Below are positions 45,284 through 54,847 of a stretch of DNA of 64,000 nt, in pieces. Position 1 is the first letter of the stretch, and the number at the start of each line of letters is the position of its first letter. The notes under the pieces are model-generated. The model did not search any database, was not told the origin of the DNA, and saw only the letters and a list, made by a program, of their open reading frames with translations. Location: NCBI GenBank assembly GCA_964495375.1, contig CAZBWM010000008.1, positions 73,439 to 137,438 of the forward strand, given 5' to 3'. Made by a program: the position numbers and the translations under genes. The stretch comes from JAIESQ01 sp964495375 (lineage in GTDB: Bacteria; Planctomycetota; Planctomycetia; Pirellulales; JAEUIK01).

Positions 45284-46348
45284 GTGAGTCGATTGGTAGA
45301 CAGAAACGAGTTGCCCCTGCCTGACGCCGACTCCGCTCCGCGCGCCGGCGACCTGGCGCCGCGCACCACTGCGCTGTTGTCGCGCGGCAGCATCTGGAGC
45401 ACGATCAGCCCGTATCTCTCGATCGCGCGCCCCGATCACTGGATCAAGAACGCCTTCATGGGCTTGGGCGTGCTGCTGGCCTTCTTCTATTATCCTGACA
45501 CGCTCGGGTGGGGGGCATTTGGCAAGGTGCTGTGGGCTTTGATGACCACGTGCCTGGCCGCTTCGAGCAACTACGTACTCAATGAGATTCTCGATGCTCC
45601 GAAGGATCGGCATCACCCAGTCAAGCACGCCCGGCCAATTCCCGCGGGGTTGGTCAAGCTGCCGATCGCTTATGTCGAGTGGATTGCGTTGGGAGCGCTG
45701 GCGCTGGTTGCCGCTTGGCAACTGAATGTGGCCTTCGCCGCTTCGACCGCGGCACTCCTCTTCATGGGGCTGGTCTATAACGTGCCGCCGGTCCGTTCGA
45801 AGGAACTGCCGTACATCGACGTGCTGAGCGAATCGGTCAACAATCCGCTACGGCTGCTGCTGGGCTGGTTCGCGGTGACGGCCGCCGCCGTGCCGCCAGT
45901 GACCTTGATGGTCTTTTACTGGATGATCGGTGCGTTCTTCATGGCGAGCAAGCGGTTCGCCGAGTATCGCTCGATTGGCGACCCAGAAGTCGCCGCCAAC
46001 TACCGCCGCTCGTTCCGCCATTGCAACGACCAGCAACTGCTCGTCAGTATGTTCTTCTATGCCACGGCCGCGGCGCTGTTTCTCGGTATGTTCATCATTC
46101 GTTACCACTTGGAATTGATCTTGAGCGTGCCGCTGATCGCCGGCTTCTTCAGTATGTACATGCGCATGGCCCTCAAGAAGGATAGCGCCGCCCAAAATCC
46201 CGAACGGCTCTATCGCGAGTCGGGGTTGATGGTCTATCTGGTGATTTGCGTGGTCGCGTTCGTCGGTTTGATGTTCGTGCACATCCCCTACCTGCACGAG
46301 CTGTTCAATGTGCCCGAGTCGGACATGCCCACGTTGTGGCACATTTGA
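45284..46348 (+). CDS. UbiA-family prenyltransferase, decaprenyl-phosphate phosphoribosyltransferase-like
   Basis: The 354 residues form a polytopic membrane protein with about nine segments. ARPDHWIKN, SNYVLNEILDAPKDRHHPVKHARPI (the NxxxD-type aspartate motif) and RYHLELIL-like segments resemble the branch that makes polyprenyl-phosphoryl-5-phosphoribose. That product feeds arabinose or ribose donors in mycobacteria. Four bases separate it from the HAD gene and its stop overlaps the GT-C start. Substrate specificity is inferred from similarity. Confidence 0.85.
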   Translation: MSRLVDRNELPLPDADSAPRAGDLAPRTTALLSRGSIWSTISPYLSIARPDHWIKNAFMGLGVLLAFFYYPDTLGWGAFGKVLWALMTTCLAASSNYVLNEILDAPKDRHHPVKHARPIPAGLVKLPIAYVEWIALGALALVAAWQLNVAFAASTAALLFMGLVYNVPPVRSKELPYIDVLSESVNNPLRLLLGWFAVTAAAVPPVTLMVFYWMIGAFFMASKRFAEYRSIGDPEVAANYRRSFRHCNDQQLLVSMFFYATAAALFLGMFIIRYHLELILSVPLIAGFFSMYMRMALKKDSAAQNPERLYRESGLMVYLVICVVAFVGLMFVHIPYLHELFNVPESDMPTLWHI

Positions 46349-47850
46349 TGACGACCGCCATCGACACCAAGCAGGCTAATGACCCGACGCGGCGTGCGGA
46401 CGATCCTGCGGGCCGCGGCTCCGGGCTATCGCCCACGCCAAACCCCGCGCAACCGTCGCGCTCGATTACGCTGCCGCTCGTCGCCATCCTGGTCGCCGGC
46501 CTCGTCGTGCGAGCGCTGCTCTGGACCTGGTTCGCCGGGCTTGATTTGCACGACGACGAGCGCGACTACAACGCGCTGGCGGTCAGTCTGGCCCAGGAAA
46601 ACGCCTATCGGCTCGAAGGGCAGACGACGTCGATTCGACCGCCGCTCTATCCGCTGGCCGTGTCGCTCGTTTATCGCGCCCTGGGCGTCCGTACTGCCGA
46701 TGAGCTCGCTGGGGCGCAGCATGCCGTACGCGCGCTACAAGCGATCTTGAGTCTGGCGACGGTGCTCTTGGTCTATCGATTGGCGAGCGACCTGTTTAGC
46801 ACGCGCGTCGGGCTCTGGGCCGCGGGCATTGTCTGCTTTTATCCGTCGCTCTTGGCCTACAACAACTTGATTCTGACCGAGACGCTGTTCACCTTTTGGC
46901 TAACGCTCAGTGTCTGGCTCGCGGTGCGCTACTTGCGCAGCGGCGACTGGCGCTGGGCGGTCGGCACGGGCGCAGCGATCGCCCTGGGGGCGCTCACCCG
47001 TAGCGCCCTGTGGATGTTTCCGCCAGCACTCGCGCTCTTTTGGATGGTGCTGGCCTCGGGCGGTTGGCGCGTGCGGCTGGTCGGGCCACTCTACATGATC
47101 GCGACGTTTTCGCTTGTCATCGCGCCGTGGGCCGTGCGCAATACTCGGCTCGAGCGTACCTTCACCACGATTGACTCGATGGGAGGGCGCAACGTCATGA
47201 TGGGCAACTACGAATACACGCCGCTCTGGCGTGCCTGGGACGCCATCGGCATCACGGGCGAGCATGCCTGGTATCGCGTGTTGGCCAAGCGTTACGACAA
47301 CTTCCGCCAGCTCACTCAAGGCCAACGCGACAAACTCGCCATGCGCGAGGGGGTCCGCTTCATGCTGGCCAATCCGGCACTCACCGCTCAGCGCGACGTC
47401 GTCAAATTCTTCAACTTCTGGCAGCTTGAACGGGAAGTCGTCGCCGCCGCCGGACGCGGACTGTTCGGGCAATTGCCGACCGTCGTCGTGCTGCTGCTGA
47501 CAATCCTGATTTTTGGTTCATACGCTCTGTTATTCGTCGGAGCGGTGGTTGGCGCGATCGCGGCTCCTCCCATCGACTGGCGCGCCCACCTGATGTGTGG
47601 GCTGATGGTCGCTTTCCTCTGTGCGCTGCACACGGCGGTGTTCGCCCATTCTCGCTATCATTTGCCCCTCGTGCCAATCCTGGCCTGCTACGCCGCGCAG
47701 GCCTTGGTCCAGCGGCGGTGGATTTGGACCGCGCGGCGCAGGTGGTTTTGGTTCGCCACGGCCGTGGCCAGCGTGTTCGTGGCTGCCTGGCTGTTCGAGA
47801 TTGTCTACGTCGACTTCGACAAATTTGCCGACATCATGCGGCGCGGATGA
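46348..47850 (+). CDS. GT-C glycosyltransferase (PMT/ArnT-like, GT39-type)
   Basis: The 500 residues are a membrane glycosyltransferase with about 11 hydrophobic segments. The first periplasmic loop carries LHDDERDYNALAVSLAQ, the acidic catalytic site of ArnT/PMT-type enzymes, and RPPLYPLAVSLVYR follows. These use polyprenyl-phosphate sugars as donors on the periplasmic side. The start ATG at 46348 overlaps the prenyltransferase stop (TGATG), which fixes it and couples the two. Confidence 0.88.
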   Translation: MTTAIDTKQANDPTRRADDPAGRGSGLSPTPNPAQPSRSITLPLVAILVAGLVVRALLWTWFAGLDLHDDERDYNALAVSLAQENAYRLEGQTTSIRPPLYPLAVSLVYRALGVRTADELAGAQHAVRALQAILSLATVLLVYRLASDLFSTRVGLWAAGIVCFYPSLLAYNNLILTETLFTFWLTLSVWLAVRYLRSGDWRWAVGTGAAIALGALTRSALWMFPPALALFWMVLASGGWRVRLVGPLYMIATFSLVIAPWAVRNTRLERTFTTIDSMGGRNVMMGNYEYTPLWRAWDAIGITGEHAWYRVLAKRYDNFRQLTQGQRDKLAMREGVRFMLANPALTAQRDVVKFFNFWQLEREVVAAAGRGLFGQLPTVVVLLLTILIFGSYALLFVGAVVGAIAAPPIDWRAHLMCGLMVAFLCALHTAVFAHSRYHLPLVPILACYAAQALVQRRWIWTARRRWFWFATAVASVFVAAWLFEIVYVDFDKFADIMRRG

Positions 47851-47855
47851 ACTAG

Positions 47856-49772
47856 ATGCCAGGCATTTGTGGACTACTGCTGAAGCAAGCGCCATCCAGC
47901 GCCGCGGAGCGATTGTCGCAGCTCTTGCGCCCGTTGGAGTTGTTTGACTGGTATCGCGGTGAGTCGCAGACCGACTTCGCGGCCGGTTGGGGGCTTGCCC
48001 GTGTTTCGTTGGGCTTCGTCAATACGGCCCCGCAACCGGCCACCAACGAAGATCGTTCGCAATGGTGTGTGCTCGATGGCGAACTGTTTGACACCGCGGC
48101 ACTGCGCCGCGAGCTGTTGGCGGCGGGTTGCCAATTTGAAACCGACGGCGACGCCGAACTGCTGCTGCACGGGTTCGCGGCCCAGGGACCGGCATTTCTC
48201 AGTCGATTGAACGGCAAGTTCGCGGCCGCCATCGTCGACTCGCGCCACCGACGGCTGACGCTCGTAAACGACCGCTTCGGCATGAAGCCGCTGTATTACG
48301 TAGCGACGGTCGACGGACTGCTGTTTGCCTCGGAAATCAAATCGCTCTTAGCCGATCGGCAATCGCCGCGGCAGCTCAATCTGCGCGGGCTCGCGCAGTT
48401 CTTCAGCTTCGGCCAGTTATTTGGACAAGACACCTTCATCGCAGGAATCGAAGGGCTGCCTGCGGCGGCTTGCCTCACCTACGACGCGCCGACCGGCGAC
48501 ACCCACGTCGAGCGGTACTGGCAACCCGCTACGGCGCCGTCGGCTGTGCGCACCGATACAGCCTGGCTCGACGAGGTCGACTCACGCTTCGCCGCCGCGG
48601 TCGACCGACAGACGCGCGACACCGACGGGTTGGGCATCTCGCTATCCGGCGGGCTCGATTCGCGACTGATTCTCGCGCTCGTCGATCATGCACGCGTGCC
48701 CGTCACTTCGCTCAGCTTGGGGATGGCCGGATCGTTGGATCATCGCTGTGCCGAGCAAATGGCCGCGCTCACCAACCGCCGACATCACAGCCATTTGTTA
48801 AGTCATGAGTTTCTCCACGATTTTGCCAGGCACATGCGGCACATGGTCCATCTGACCGATGGGCACTACTTGTCGCAGTGCATCGTCATCCCCACGCTTC
48901 CGGTCTATCGGCAGCTCGGTATCAAAGTGCTACTGCGCGGCCACGCCGGCGAACTGCTGCACATGGGCAAGGCGTATAACTTTTCGCTCGACGATGCTGC
49001 GCTGGCAATTGTCGACGAGTCGCAACTCGAAACCTGGCTGTGGCAACATCTGCGCGCTTACATGCTCGACGCCGTCGATGGGGCACTGCTGGCCGCGGCC
49101 GACACCGCGGAAGTCGAGCAACTTGCTCGTGATTCAATGCGGCAGGCGCTCGCGGGTTCCTCGGGTGTCGAGCCCGTGCTGCAGCGCGTCTGGCATCTAT
49201 TCATCAGCGCGCGTTTGCGGCGAGAAACGGCCCTCTCGATGGTCGAGTTCGGCTCTGTGGTCGAGACGCGGTTGCCCTATCTCGACAACGACCTGGTCGA
49301 CACGCTGCTGGCCGCTCCCCCACAGTTGAAGCTTGGCGAAGCGATGCAGCAGCACATGCTCGCGCGGCGCAAGCCAGAATTCCTGACCATCCCGAACGCC
49401 AACACTGGCACGCGGATCGGCGCGGGGCGCGTCGCGCAAAAGCTCGCTACGCTACGGATGAAGGTTCTGGGAAAGCTCGGGGTGCCCGGTTATCAACCTT
49501 ACGAGCGCTTAGGGCTTTGGTTGCGGCGCGAGCTGGCTCCGCTGGTGCGCGACCTGCTGCTGGCCGAGCGAACGCTCGATCGCGGCGTGTTCCGCCCCGA
49601 CACCTTGCGCTCCGTGGTGGGGCAGCACTTGAATCACCAGCGCAATCACACCTACTTGCTGTTAGCACTGATGATCTTCGAAATCGGGCAGCGCGAGTTT
49701 CTCGACGGCGAGGCCTACGAGACCGTCGGAGCAGATAGCGGCGCACTGCCGGTGAGCTCGAGCCCCGCATGA
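47856..49772 (+). CDS. Asparagine synthase-like amidotransferase with altered N-terminal cysteine
   Basis: The 638 residues have both class II glutaminase and synthetase domains. The PP-loop is SGGLDSR near residue 265, and LVNDRFGMKPLYY belongs to the first domain. The N-terminus reads MPGICG; the catalytic Cys of active class II enzymes is residue 2 (MCGIAG), here Pro, and the only nearby Cys is at 5. Glutaminase activity is therefore doubtful, and free ammonia or another nucleophile may be used. Exosortase loci often carry such amidotransferases, thought to amidate sugar acids. Confidence 0.87.
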   Translation: MPGICGLLLKQAPSSAAERLSQLLRPLELFDWYRGESQTDFAAGWGLARVSLGFVNTAPQPATNEDRSQWCVLDGELFDTAALRRELLAAGCQFETDGDAELLLHGFAAQGPAFLSRLNGKFAAAIVDSRHRRLTLVNDRFGMKPLYYVATVDGLLFASEIKSLLADRQSPRQLNLRGLAQFFSFGQLFGQDTFIAGIEGLPAAACLTYDAPTGDTHVERYWQPATAPSAVRTDTAWLDEVDSRFAAAVDRQTRDTDGLGISLSGGLDSRLILALVDHARVPVTSLSLGMAGSLDHRCAEQMAALTNRRHHSHLLSHEFLHDFARHMRHMVHLTDGHYLSQCIVIPTLPVYRQLGIKVLLRGHAGELLHMGKAYNFSLDDAALAIVDESQLETWLWQHLRAYMLDAVDGALLAAADTAEVEQLARDSMRQALAGSSGVEPVLQRVWHLFISARLRRETALSMVEFGSVVETRLPYLDNDLVDTLLAAPPQLKLGEAMQQHMLARRKPEFLTIPNANTGTRIGAGRVAQKLATLRMKVLGKLGVPGYQPYERLGLWLRRELAPLVRDLLLAERTLDRGVFRPDTLRSVVGQHLNHQRNHTYLLLALMIFEIGQREFLDGEAYETVGADSGALPVSSSPA

Positions 49773-49782
49773 TGCACCCAGC

Positions 49783-50997
49783 ATGACGAGCACCGCCGCC
49801 ATCCAACGCACCGCCGCGCCAGTCGCTGACCCAACGATCGAACCGCGCACTGACAATCGCCGAGCCGAACGTTTGCCGCACATCGCTCATCTCGTTCACG
49901 GGCTGACGGTTGGTGGCGCCGAGCGGCTAGCCCTCCGCATGGGCGAGCACCTGCCCGCCGACGAGTTCCGCGTCAGTTACCTCTGTCTCGACGAACTGGG
50001 GACTTGGGGAACGGAACTACAGCGGGCGGGCGGAGCCGTACACCTGCTCAATCGCCAGCCGGGTTTCGATTGGCGCTGTGCGCGGCGACTCGCGGCGCTA
50101 ATGCGTCATGAGCGCATCGATCTGGTACACGCACATCAATACACACCGTTTTTTTATGCACTAGCGGCCCGGCATCTACACGCCCGCCCGCCGATTTTGT
50201 TCACCGAGCACGGGCGGTGGTTTCCCGACTTCCCCCGGCCGAAGCGGATGCTGTTCAATCGTGCGCTGTTGGGGCGCCGCGATCGTATCGTCGGGGTTGG
50301 TGAAGCAGTGCGTCGCGCGCTCGTCGACAACGAAGGCATTCCGGCCGCTCGCGTGGGAGTGATCTACAACGGTGTCGACCTGACGCCGTATCGAAATCCC
50401 GGGCGCGATCGGGTGACCGTCCGTCAGCGTCTTCGACAGGAGCTCGGAATTCCCGAGTCGGCCCTCCTGTTGGCCCAAGTCGCGCGGCTCGATGACTTGA
50501 AAGATCATGCCACGGCCGTGCGAGCGATGGTGCGAATTGTCGCAGCAGTGCCGCCGGCATTACTCTTGATCGTCGGCGATGGTCCCGAGCGAACAAAGAT
50601 CGAGCGGCTCATCGCTGATCTCGGCCTCGAACACCACGTGCGGCTCGTCGGCACGCGTAGCGATGTGCCTGACATTCTGCTTGCGGCCGACCTGTTCCTC
50701 CTCTCCAGCAAAAGCGAAGGCATTCCACTCACGGTGATCGAAGCAATGGCGGCCCGGCTGCCGGTCGTTTCGACCGATGTCGGCGGCGTGGGCGAAATCG
50801 TCGTGACCAATGAGACGGGGCTGCTTGTGCCGGCTGGCGATGACGTGGCCCTGGCCGCCGCCGCGATCGAGTTGTTGAACGATGCACCGAGGCGCGCTCA
50901 ATTGGGTGAACAAGGGTTTCGCCGAGCAATCGATAAGTTCGACGAGGCTCGAATGCACCGCGACTACCGCGCGCTCTATGCCGAGATGCTGGCATGA
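49783..50997 (+). CDS. Glycosyltransferase family 4 (Stp2-like)
   Basis: The 404 residues carry HLVHGLTVGGAERLALRM at the N-terminus, VGVGEAVRRAL and VIYNGVDL in the middle, and SKSEGIPLTVIEAMAARLPVVSTDVGG toward the end. The order and N-terminal motif resemble the TIGR03088-type transferases of exosortase loci. The stop overlaps the next start (ATGA). Donor unknown. Confidence 0.88.
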   Translation: MTSTAAIQRTAAPVADPTIEPRTDNRRAERLPHIAHLVHGLTVGGAERLALRMGEHLPADEFRVSYLCLDELGTWGTELQRAGGAVHLLNRQPGFDWRCARRLAALMRHERIDLVHAHQYTPFFYALAARHLHARPPILFTEHGRWFPDFPRPKRMLFNRALLGRRDRIVGVGEAVRRALVDNEGIPAARVGVIYNGVDLTPYRNPGRDRVTVRQRLRQELGIPESALLLAQVARLDDLKDHATAVRAMVRIVAAVPPALLLIVGDGPERTKIERLIADLGLEHHVRLVGTRSDVPDILLAADLFLLSSKSEGIPLTVIEAMAARLPVVSTDVGGVGEIVVTNETGLLVPAGDDVALAAAAIELLNDAPRRAQLGEQGFRRAIDKFDEARMHRDYRALYAEMLA

Positions 50998-52199
50998 CGC
51001 GAACTGCGGTCACACAGGATGTCGAACCGACGGCTCTGGCGACCGCCGGCGAACTGCTCGTCTTCGCCGACGATTGGGGGCGCCACCCGTCGAGCTGCCA
51101 GCACCTGGTGCGGCGCTTGTTAGGCGACTACCGCGTGCTGTGGGCAAACACAATCGGCACCCGCAGCCCCAAAGCGGATGGCTTCACGCTGCGTCGTGGC
51201 TTTGAGAAACTGAACCAGTGGAGGCGCGGGTTGCAGCGCGAGTCGGCGACCATGTCCGTGCTCGATCTGCCGATGCTGCCGCGCGTCGGCGGTTGGCTGG
51301 CCGAAACGACGAATCGCGCGCTCGTCGGCGCCCGGTTGAGATTTGCCCTGCGACAGTGCGGGATGCATCGCCCAGTCGTGCTGACGACGTTGCCCTTCGT
51401 GGCGAATCTAGCGCGTAACGTGCCACGCAGCGGGCTCGTCTACTATTGCACCGACGATTTCAGCCACTGGCCCGGTGCCGATCGTGACTCGCTGCTGGCC
51501 GCCGAACGCGAGACGCTCGCTCAGGCCGACCTGGTGCTGCCGGTTTCGCGCGCGCTGGAAGCTCGCCTGCAGGCAGCCGCGCCTGCGCAGTCTCGCGTCC
51601 AGTACTTTCCGCACGGGGTCGATTGCCGGCACTTCGCGCGTACTCAGTCGGCCACACCTGTCGCAGAGGTCGCCCGCTTACCGGGCCCGCGCATCGGGTT
51701 CTTCGGTCTGATCTACGAGAAGCTCGACTTCAAACTGCTGTCGGCCGTGGCGCGGCACTGGGCCACGGGCAGCCTGGTTTTGATCGGGCCGTGCGACTAC
51801 TGCCCCGATGAGTTCCGTGGCTTGCCGAACGTCCACTTGCTGGGGGCGCAACCGTACCAAGATCTTCCGCAGTGGCTGGCCGGCCTCGACGTGCTGCTAC
51901 TGCCTTATGTGAACGACGAAATGATCCGCCAAAGCTCGCCGCTCAAGCTGCGCGAATGCCTGGCGGCCGGCAAGCCGACGGTCAGCGTCGATGTGGCGGA
52001 AGTGCGGCGCCTCGAACCCCACGTGCGGGTGGCTACCAATTGCGCGGAATTTGTGGCGGCGGTCGGGCAGGCATTGGCTCCCGAACCGGCTCAGGCCCCC
52101 CGCGATCGGCAAAACGCGGTCGCCGACGATGATTGGGACTGCCGGGCGGCGGAATTACGACGATTGATTGAATCGTTACCAGCGCGGAACGTATATTGA
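50994..52199 (+). CDS. Glycosyltransferase (GT-B)
   Basis: The 401 residues resemble GT1/GT4-type glycosyltransferases lacking a full EX7E motif. YYCTDDFSHWPG, VLPVSRALEARL, FPHGVDCRHF and LDVLLLPYVNDEMIRQSSPLKLRECLAAGKPTVS are the recognisable blocks; the last is the nucleotide-sugar site. The ATG overlaps the previous stop by four bases. Sugar unknown. Confidence 0.83.
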   Translation: MTRTAVTQDVEPTALATAGELLVFADDWGRHPSSCQHLVRRLLGDYRVLWANTIGTRSPKADGFTLRRGFEKLNQWRRGLQRESATMSVLDLPMLPRVGGWLAETTNRALVGARLRFALRQCGMHRPVVLTTLPFVANLARNVPRSGLVYYCTDDFSHWPGADRDSLLAAERETLAQADLVLPVSRALEARLQAAAPAQSRVQYFPHGVDCRHFARTQSATPVAEVARLPGPRIGFFGLIYEKLDFKLLSAVARHWATGSLVLIGPCDYCPDEFRGLPNVHLLGAQPYQDLPQWLAGLDVLLLPYVNDEMIRQSSPLKLRECLAAGKPTVSVDVAEVRRLEPHVRVATNCAEFVAAVGQALAPEPAQAPRDRQNAVADDDWDCRAAELRRLIESLPARNVY

Positions 52200-52263
52200 A
52201 TCTTACGACTCGCCCTGGGTGCGCCTCGCGCCGGCGGCGGAGTCGTTTGGCCGGGAGTTGTCA

Positions 52264-53475
52264 GTGCCACGCGTTCTGCATCTGCGCACGGTGACCGGCC
52301 ATGGCGGCGGCCCTGAGAAAACGCTGCTCAACAGCCCGCGCTTCATCGACCCCGAGTACGAGTTGCGGCTCGCCTACGTGCGCCCGGCCAACGATCGGGC
52401 GTACGACCTGCCGGAGCGCGCTGCACGGCTGGGCGTGCGGTTGCTCGATGTGCCGGAGCGCGGACCGGTCGATCCGCGCACTCTCTGGCGTTTGGCGGCC
52501 GAGATTCGCCGCTTCCGCCCCGACATCCTACATCCGCACGACTACAAGACGAACGTGCTGGCCGTGCTGCTGGCGCGAATCTTCCGGCTCAAGCTCGTGA
52601 CGACGTTGCATGGCTACGTGACGATCGGCGGCCGGCTCGATTGGTACTATCGGCTTGATCGTTGGGCGATCCGTCGCATGGATCATGTCATTGTCGTCAG
52701 CGACGACTTGCTCGATGTGGTCCGCGATATCGGCGTGCCGGCCGAGCGCGCCTCGCTGATCGAGAACGCCATTGATGCCGCCGAGTATCGCCGCCGTGTC
52801 CCGGCCGCCGCTGCCAAGGTGCGACTGGGCGTGCCGCCAGGGCGCTTCGTGGTTGGCGCGGTCGGCAGGCTCGCCCCCGAGAAGGGCTTTGACAATTTGA
52901 TTCGAGCCGTGGCGCGGCTAGTGAAGGACCATTGGGATATCGAGTTATGGATTGCCGGCGAAGGAGAGGAACGCGAGCGACTCGTTGCGCTGGCCGCGGA
53001 ACTGAACCTCGGCGAGCGCGTGCGACTGTTGGGTCAGCGCAGCGATCTCCTTGAGTTGTATCAGGCCTTCGATGTGTTCGTGCTCAGCAGCTTACGAGAG
53101 GGCCTGCCGAATGTCGTGCTCGAGGCGCTGGCCATCGAAGTGCCCTTAGTTGCGACATCCGTGGCAGGCGTGCCGCGCGTCCTCGAAAACGGGCAAAGCG
53201 GCTTCATCGTACGTTCGGGTACGCCTGAGGAACTGGCGGGCGCAATCAGCTTGCTGTTGGACGATGAGCAACTGCGCCATCGCTTTGCACGGGCCGGACG
53301 TCGCACGGTCGAGGAGCGTTACAGTTTCCGAGTGCGGATGGAGAAGGTGAAACGAGTCTACGACAACGTCCTGGGGAAAGTCGCGACAACCATTCCGTTC
53401 GCTGCGAATCCCGCCGTCGAAACCGATCCGCCACGTCCGCCGCGTCCCCAGCCCGACCGTAGCGGGACCGAGTAA
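52264..53475 (+). CDS. Glycosyltransferase family 4
   Basis: The 403 residues have HLRTVTGHGGGPEKTLLN at the N-terminus, VGAVGRLAPEKGFDNL for the second Rossmann domain, and SLREGLPNVVLEALAIEVPLVATSVAG as the EX7E motif. The frame opens at a TTG at 52168 that overlaps the preceding gene, but the GTG at 52264 has GGGAG six bases upstream and begins the conserved fold, so I chose it. Function by family only. Confidence 0.85.
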   Translation: MPRVLHLRTVTGHGGGPEKTLLNSPRFIDPEYELRLAYVRPANDRAYDLPERAARLGVRLLDVPERGPVDPRTLWRLAAEIRRFRPDILHPHDYKTNVLAVLLARIFRLKLVTTLHGYVTIGGRLDWYYRLDRWAIRRMDHVIVVSDDLLDVVRDIGVPAERASLIENAIDAAEYRRRVPAAAAKVRLGVPPGRFVVGAVGRLAPEKGFDNLIRAVARLVKDHWDIELWIAGEGEERERLVALAAELNLGERVRLLGQRSDLLELYQAFDVFVLSSLREGLPNVVLEALAIEVPLVATSVAGVPRVLENGQSGFIVRSGTPEELAGAISLLLDDEQLRHRFARAGRRTVEERYSFRVRMEKVKRVYDNVLGKVATTIPFAANPAVETDPPRPPRPQPDRSGTE

Positions 53476-53488
53476 CGCGGATCGCCGC

Positions 53489-54592
53489 ATGTCGACCGCG
53501 CCGCGCATACCATCGTCCGATCTCGCCGCGTGCCCCACCGACGTACGAGTTAGCTTGGCGCAATTGAACATCGAAATTCGCGATGATGCGGCGCTGGATG
53601 TCTCCCGCGCATACCTTGAACGACGCGGCGCGTCGATTTACCAACGCCCTGAGTGGGACCAGGTATTCCACATTTACGGCCTTGAAACGCTCCGGCTCTC
53701 CGCCTGGCGCGACGGCGCGATGGTCGGTCAACTGCCACTGGTCTGGCAGTCGAGCCGACTGCTCGGACGCCGGCTCATCAGTTTGCCGTGGTTCGACACC
53801 GCGGGCGTGTTGGCGGACGACGTAGCGGCCCGCGATGTTCTGCTGGTAGCAGCGCGCGAGGCGGCCGCACGGCGCCAGGTACCAGTCGTCGAGTTGCGGC
53901 AATCGCAGGCGGTCGACGGTTGGCCCATAGGCGACACCGATAAAGCACTCTTACGCCTACGGCTGACCGCGGACCCGGACGAACTCTGGCGCGGGTTTTC
54001 GGCCAAGGTGCGCAATCAGGTTCGCAAAGGGGAGAAGTCGGGGCTCACCGTCGAACGGTCGCGCGACAGCGACGATGCGCTGCGGCTATTGGCGGAGTTC
54101 ATCGGCATCTATGCGACGAACATGCGCGACATGGGTAGCCCCTCGCACAGCGAGCGTTTTTTGGCAAAAGTTGCCGAGTCGTTTCCCCAAGAATGCAGGA
54201 TCGCCATCGTACGAGTCGAGGGACGCGCAATTGGTGGCGGGCTAACTCTGGCCAGCGGGTCCTGCGTCGAGATCCCTTGGGCTTCCAGCCTGCGAAAGTT
54301 CAGCGCGTTGTGCGTCAATCATGTTATGTATTGGCACCTGTTGCGCGACGCCTGTCTGGCCGGCTGTGAGTGGTTTCATTTCGGACGCAGCACGATCGAC
54401 AGTGGGCCGTTTCATTTCAAGCAACAATGGGGGGCCGAAGCCATGCCGCTCGCCTGGCATACCTGGAACGAAGGCCAACAACGCGCACCGCGCAACAGCC
54501 AAAAACTTCAAACGGCTTCACGTCTCTGGCAGCGGCTGCCGTTGGCGGTTGCCCGTCGTTTGGGGCCACACTTGATTCGACACCTCCCGTAA
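53489..54592 (+). CDS. FemAB-like protein, exosortase system-associated
   Basis: The 367 residues form a GNAT-fold (FemAB/peptidyl or acyl transferase) protein. FSAKVRNQVRKGEKSGLTVE and FHFGRSTIDSGPFHFKQQWGAEAMPL are characteristic of the PEP-CTERM locus FemAB family (TIGR03019 type). The acceptor in these loci is not established. It lies 13 bases after the glycosyltransferase, at the end of the glycosyltransferase run. Confidence 0.9.
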   Translation: MSTAPRIPSSDLAACPTDVRVSLAQLNIEIRDDAALDVSRAYLERRGASIYQRPEWDQVFHIYGLETLRLSAWRDGAMVGQLPLVWQSSRLLGRRLISLPWFDTAGVLADDVAARDVLLVAAREAAARRQVPVVELRQSQAVDGWPIGDTDKALLRLRLTADPDELWRGFSAKVRNQVRKGEKSGLTVERSRDSDDALRLLAEFIGIYATNMRDMGSPSHSERFLAKVAESFPQECRIAIVRVEGRAIGGGLTLASGSCVEIPWASSLRKFSALCVNHVMYWHLLRDACLAGCEWFHFGRSTIDSGPFHFKQQWGAEAMPLAWHTWNEGQQRAPRNSQKLQTASRLWQRLPLAVARRLGPHLIRHLP

Positions 54593-54764
54593 TGGGGCAG
54601 CTAACGTCGGATTTGGCTTATTTCATGGTCGCAATTGCCTCGGTGATTTCCTAACCGGCAAATTCGGCAAAGTCGGATACGCCGGTTTGCCGATAACCAT
54701 TCTTGGTGCGCAAAGCGTTGGTCCGTTAGCGGTTCGGGCGACGAATCGAGTTCAGCCTGCGGAT

Positions 54765-54796
54765 TTGTTCCACGTCGCCAAGCCGACGTATACAAT
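54765..54796 (+). promoter_or_regulatory. Possible promoter for the small secreted protein
   Basis: TTGTTC (54765-54770) precedes TATACAAT (54789-54796); the spacing is 18 bases to TATACA. It is in the 255-base gap before the small exported protein and may allow separate expression. Confidence 0.35.
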
Positions 54797-54847
54797 CAGG
54801 GCGTACGCGGGGCCCAGGCGGGCTGCTCCTCGATGGGAGAATCGGCG

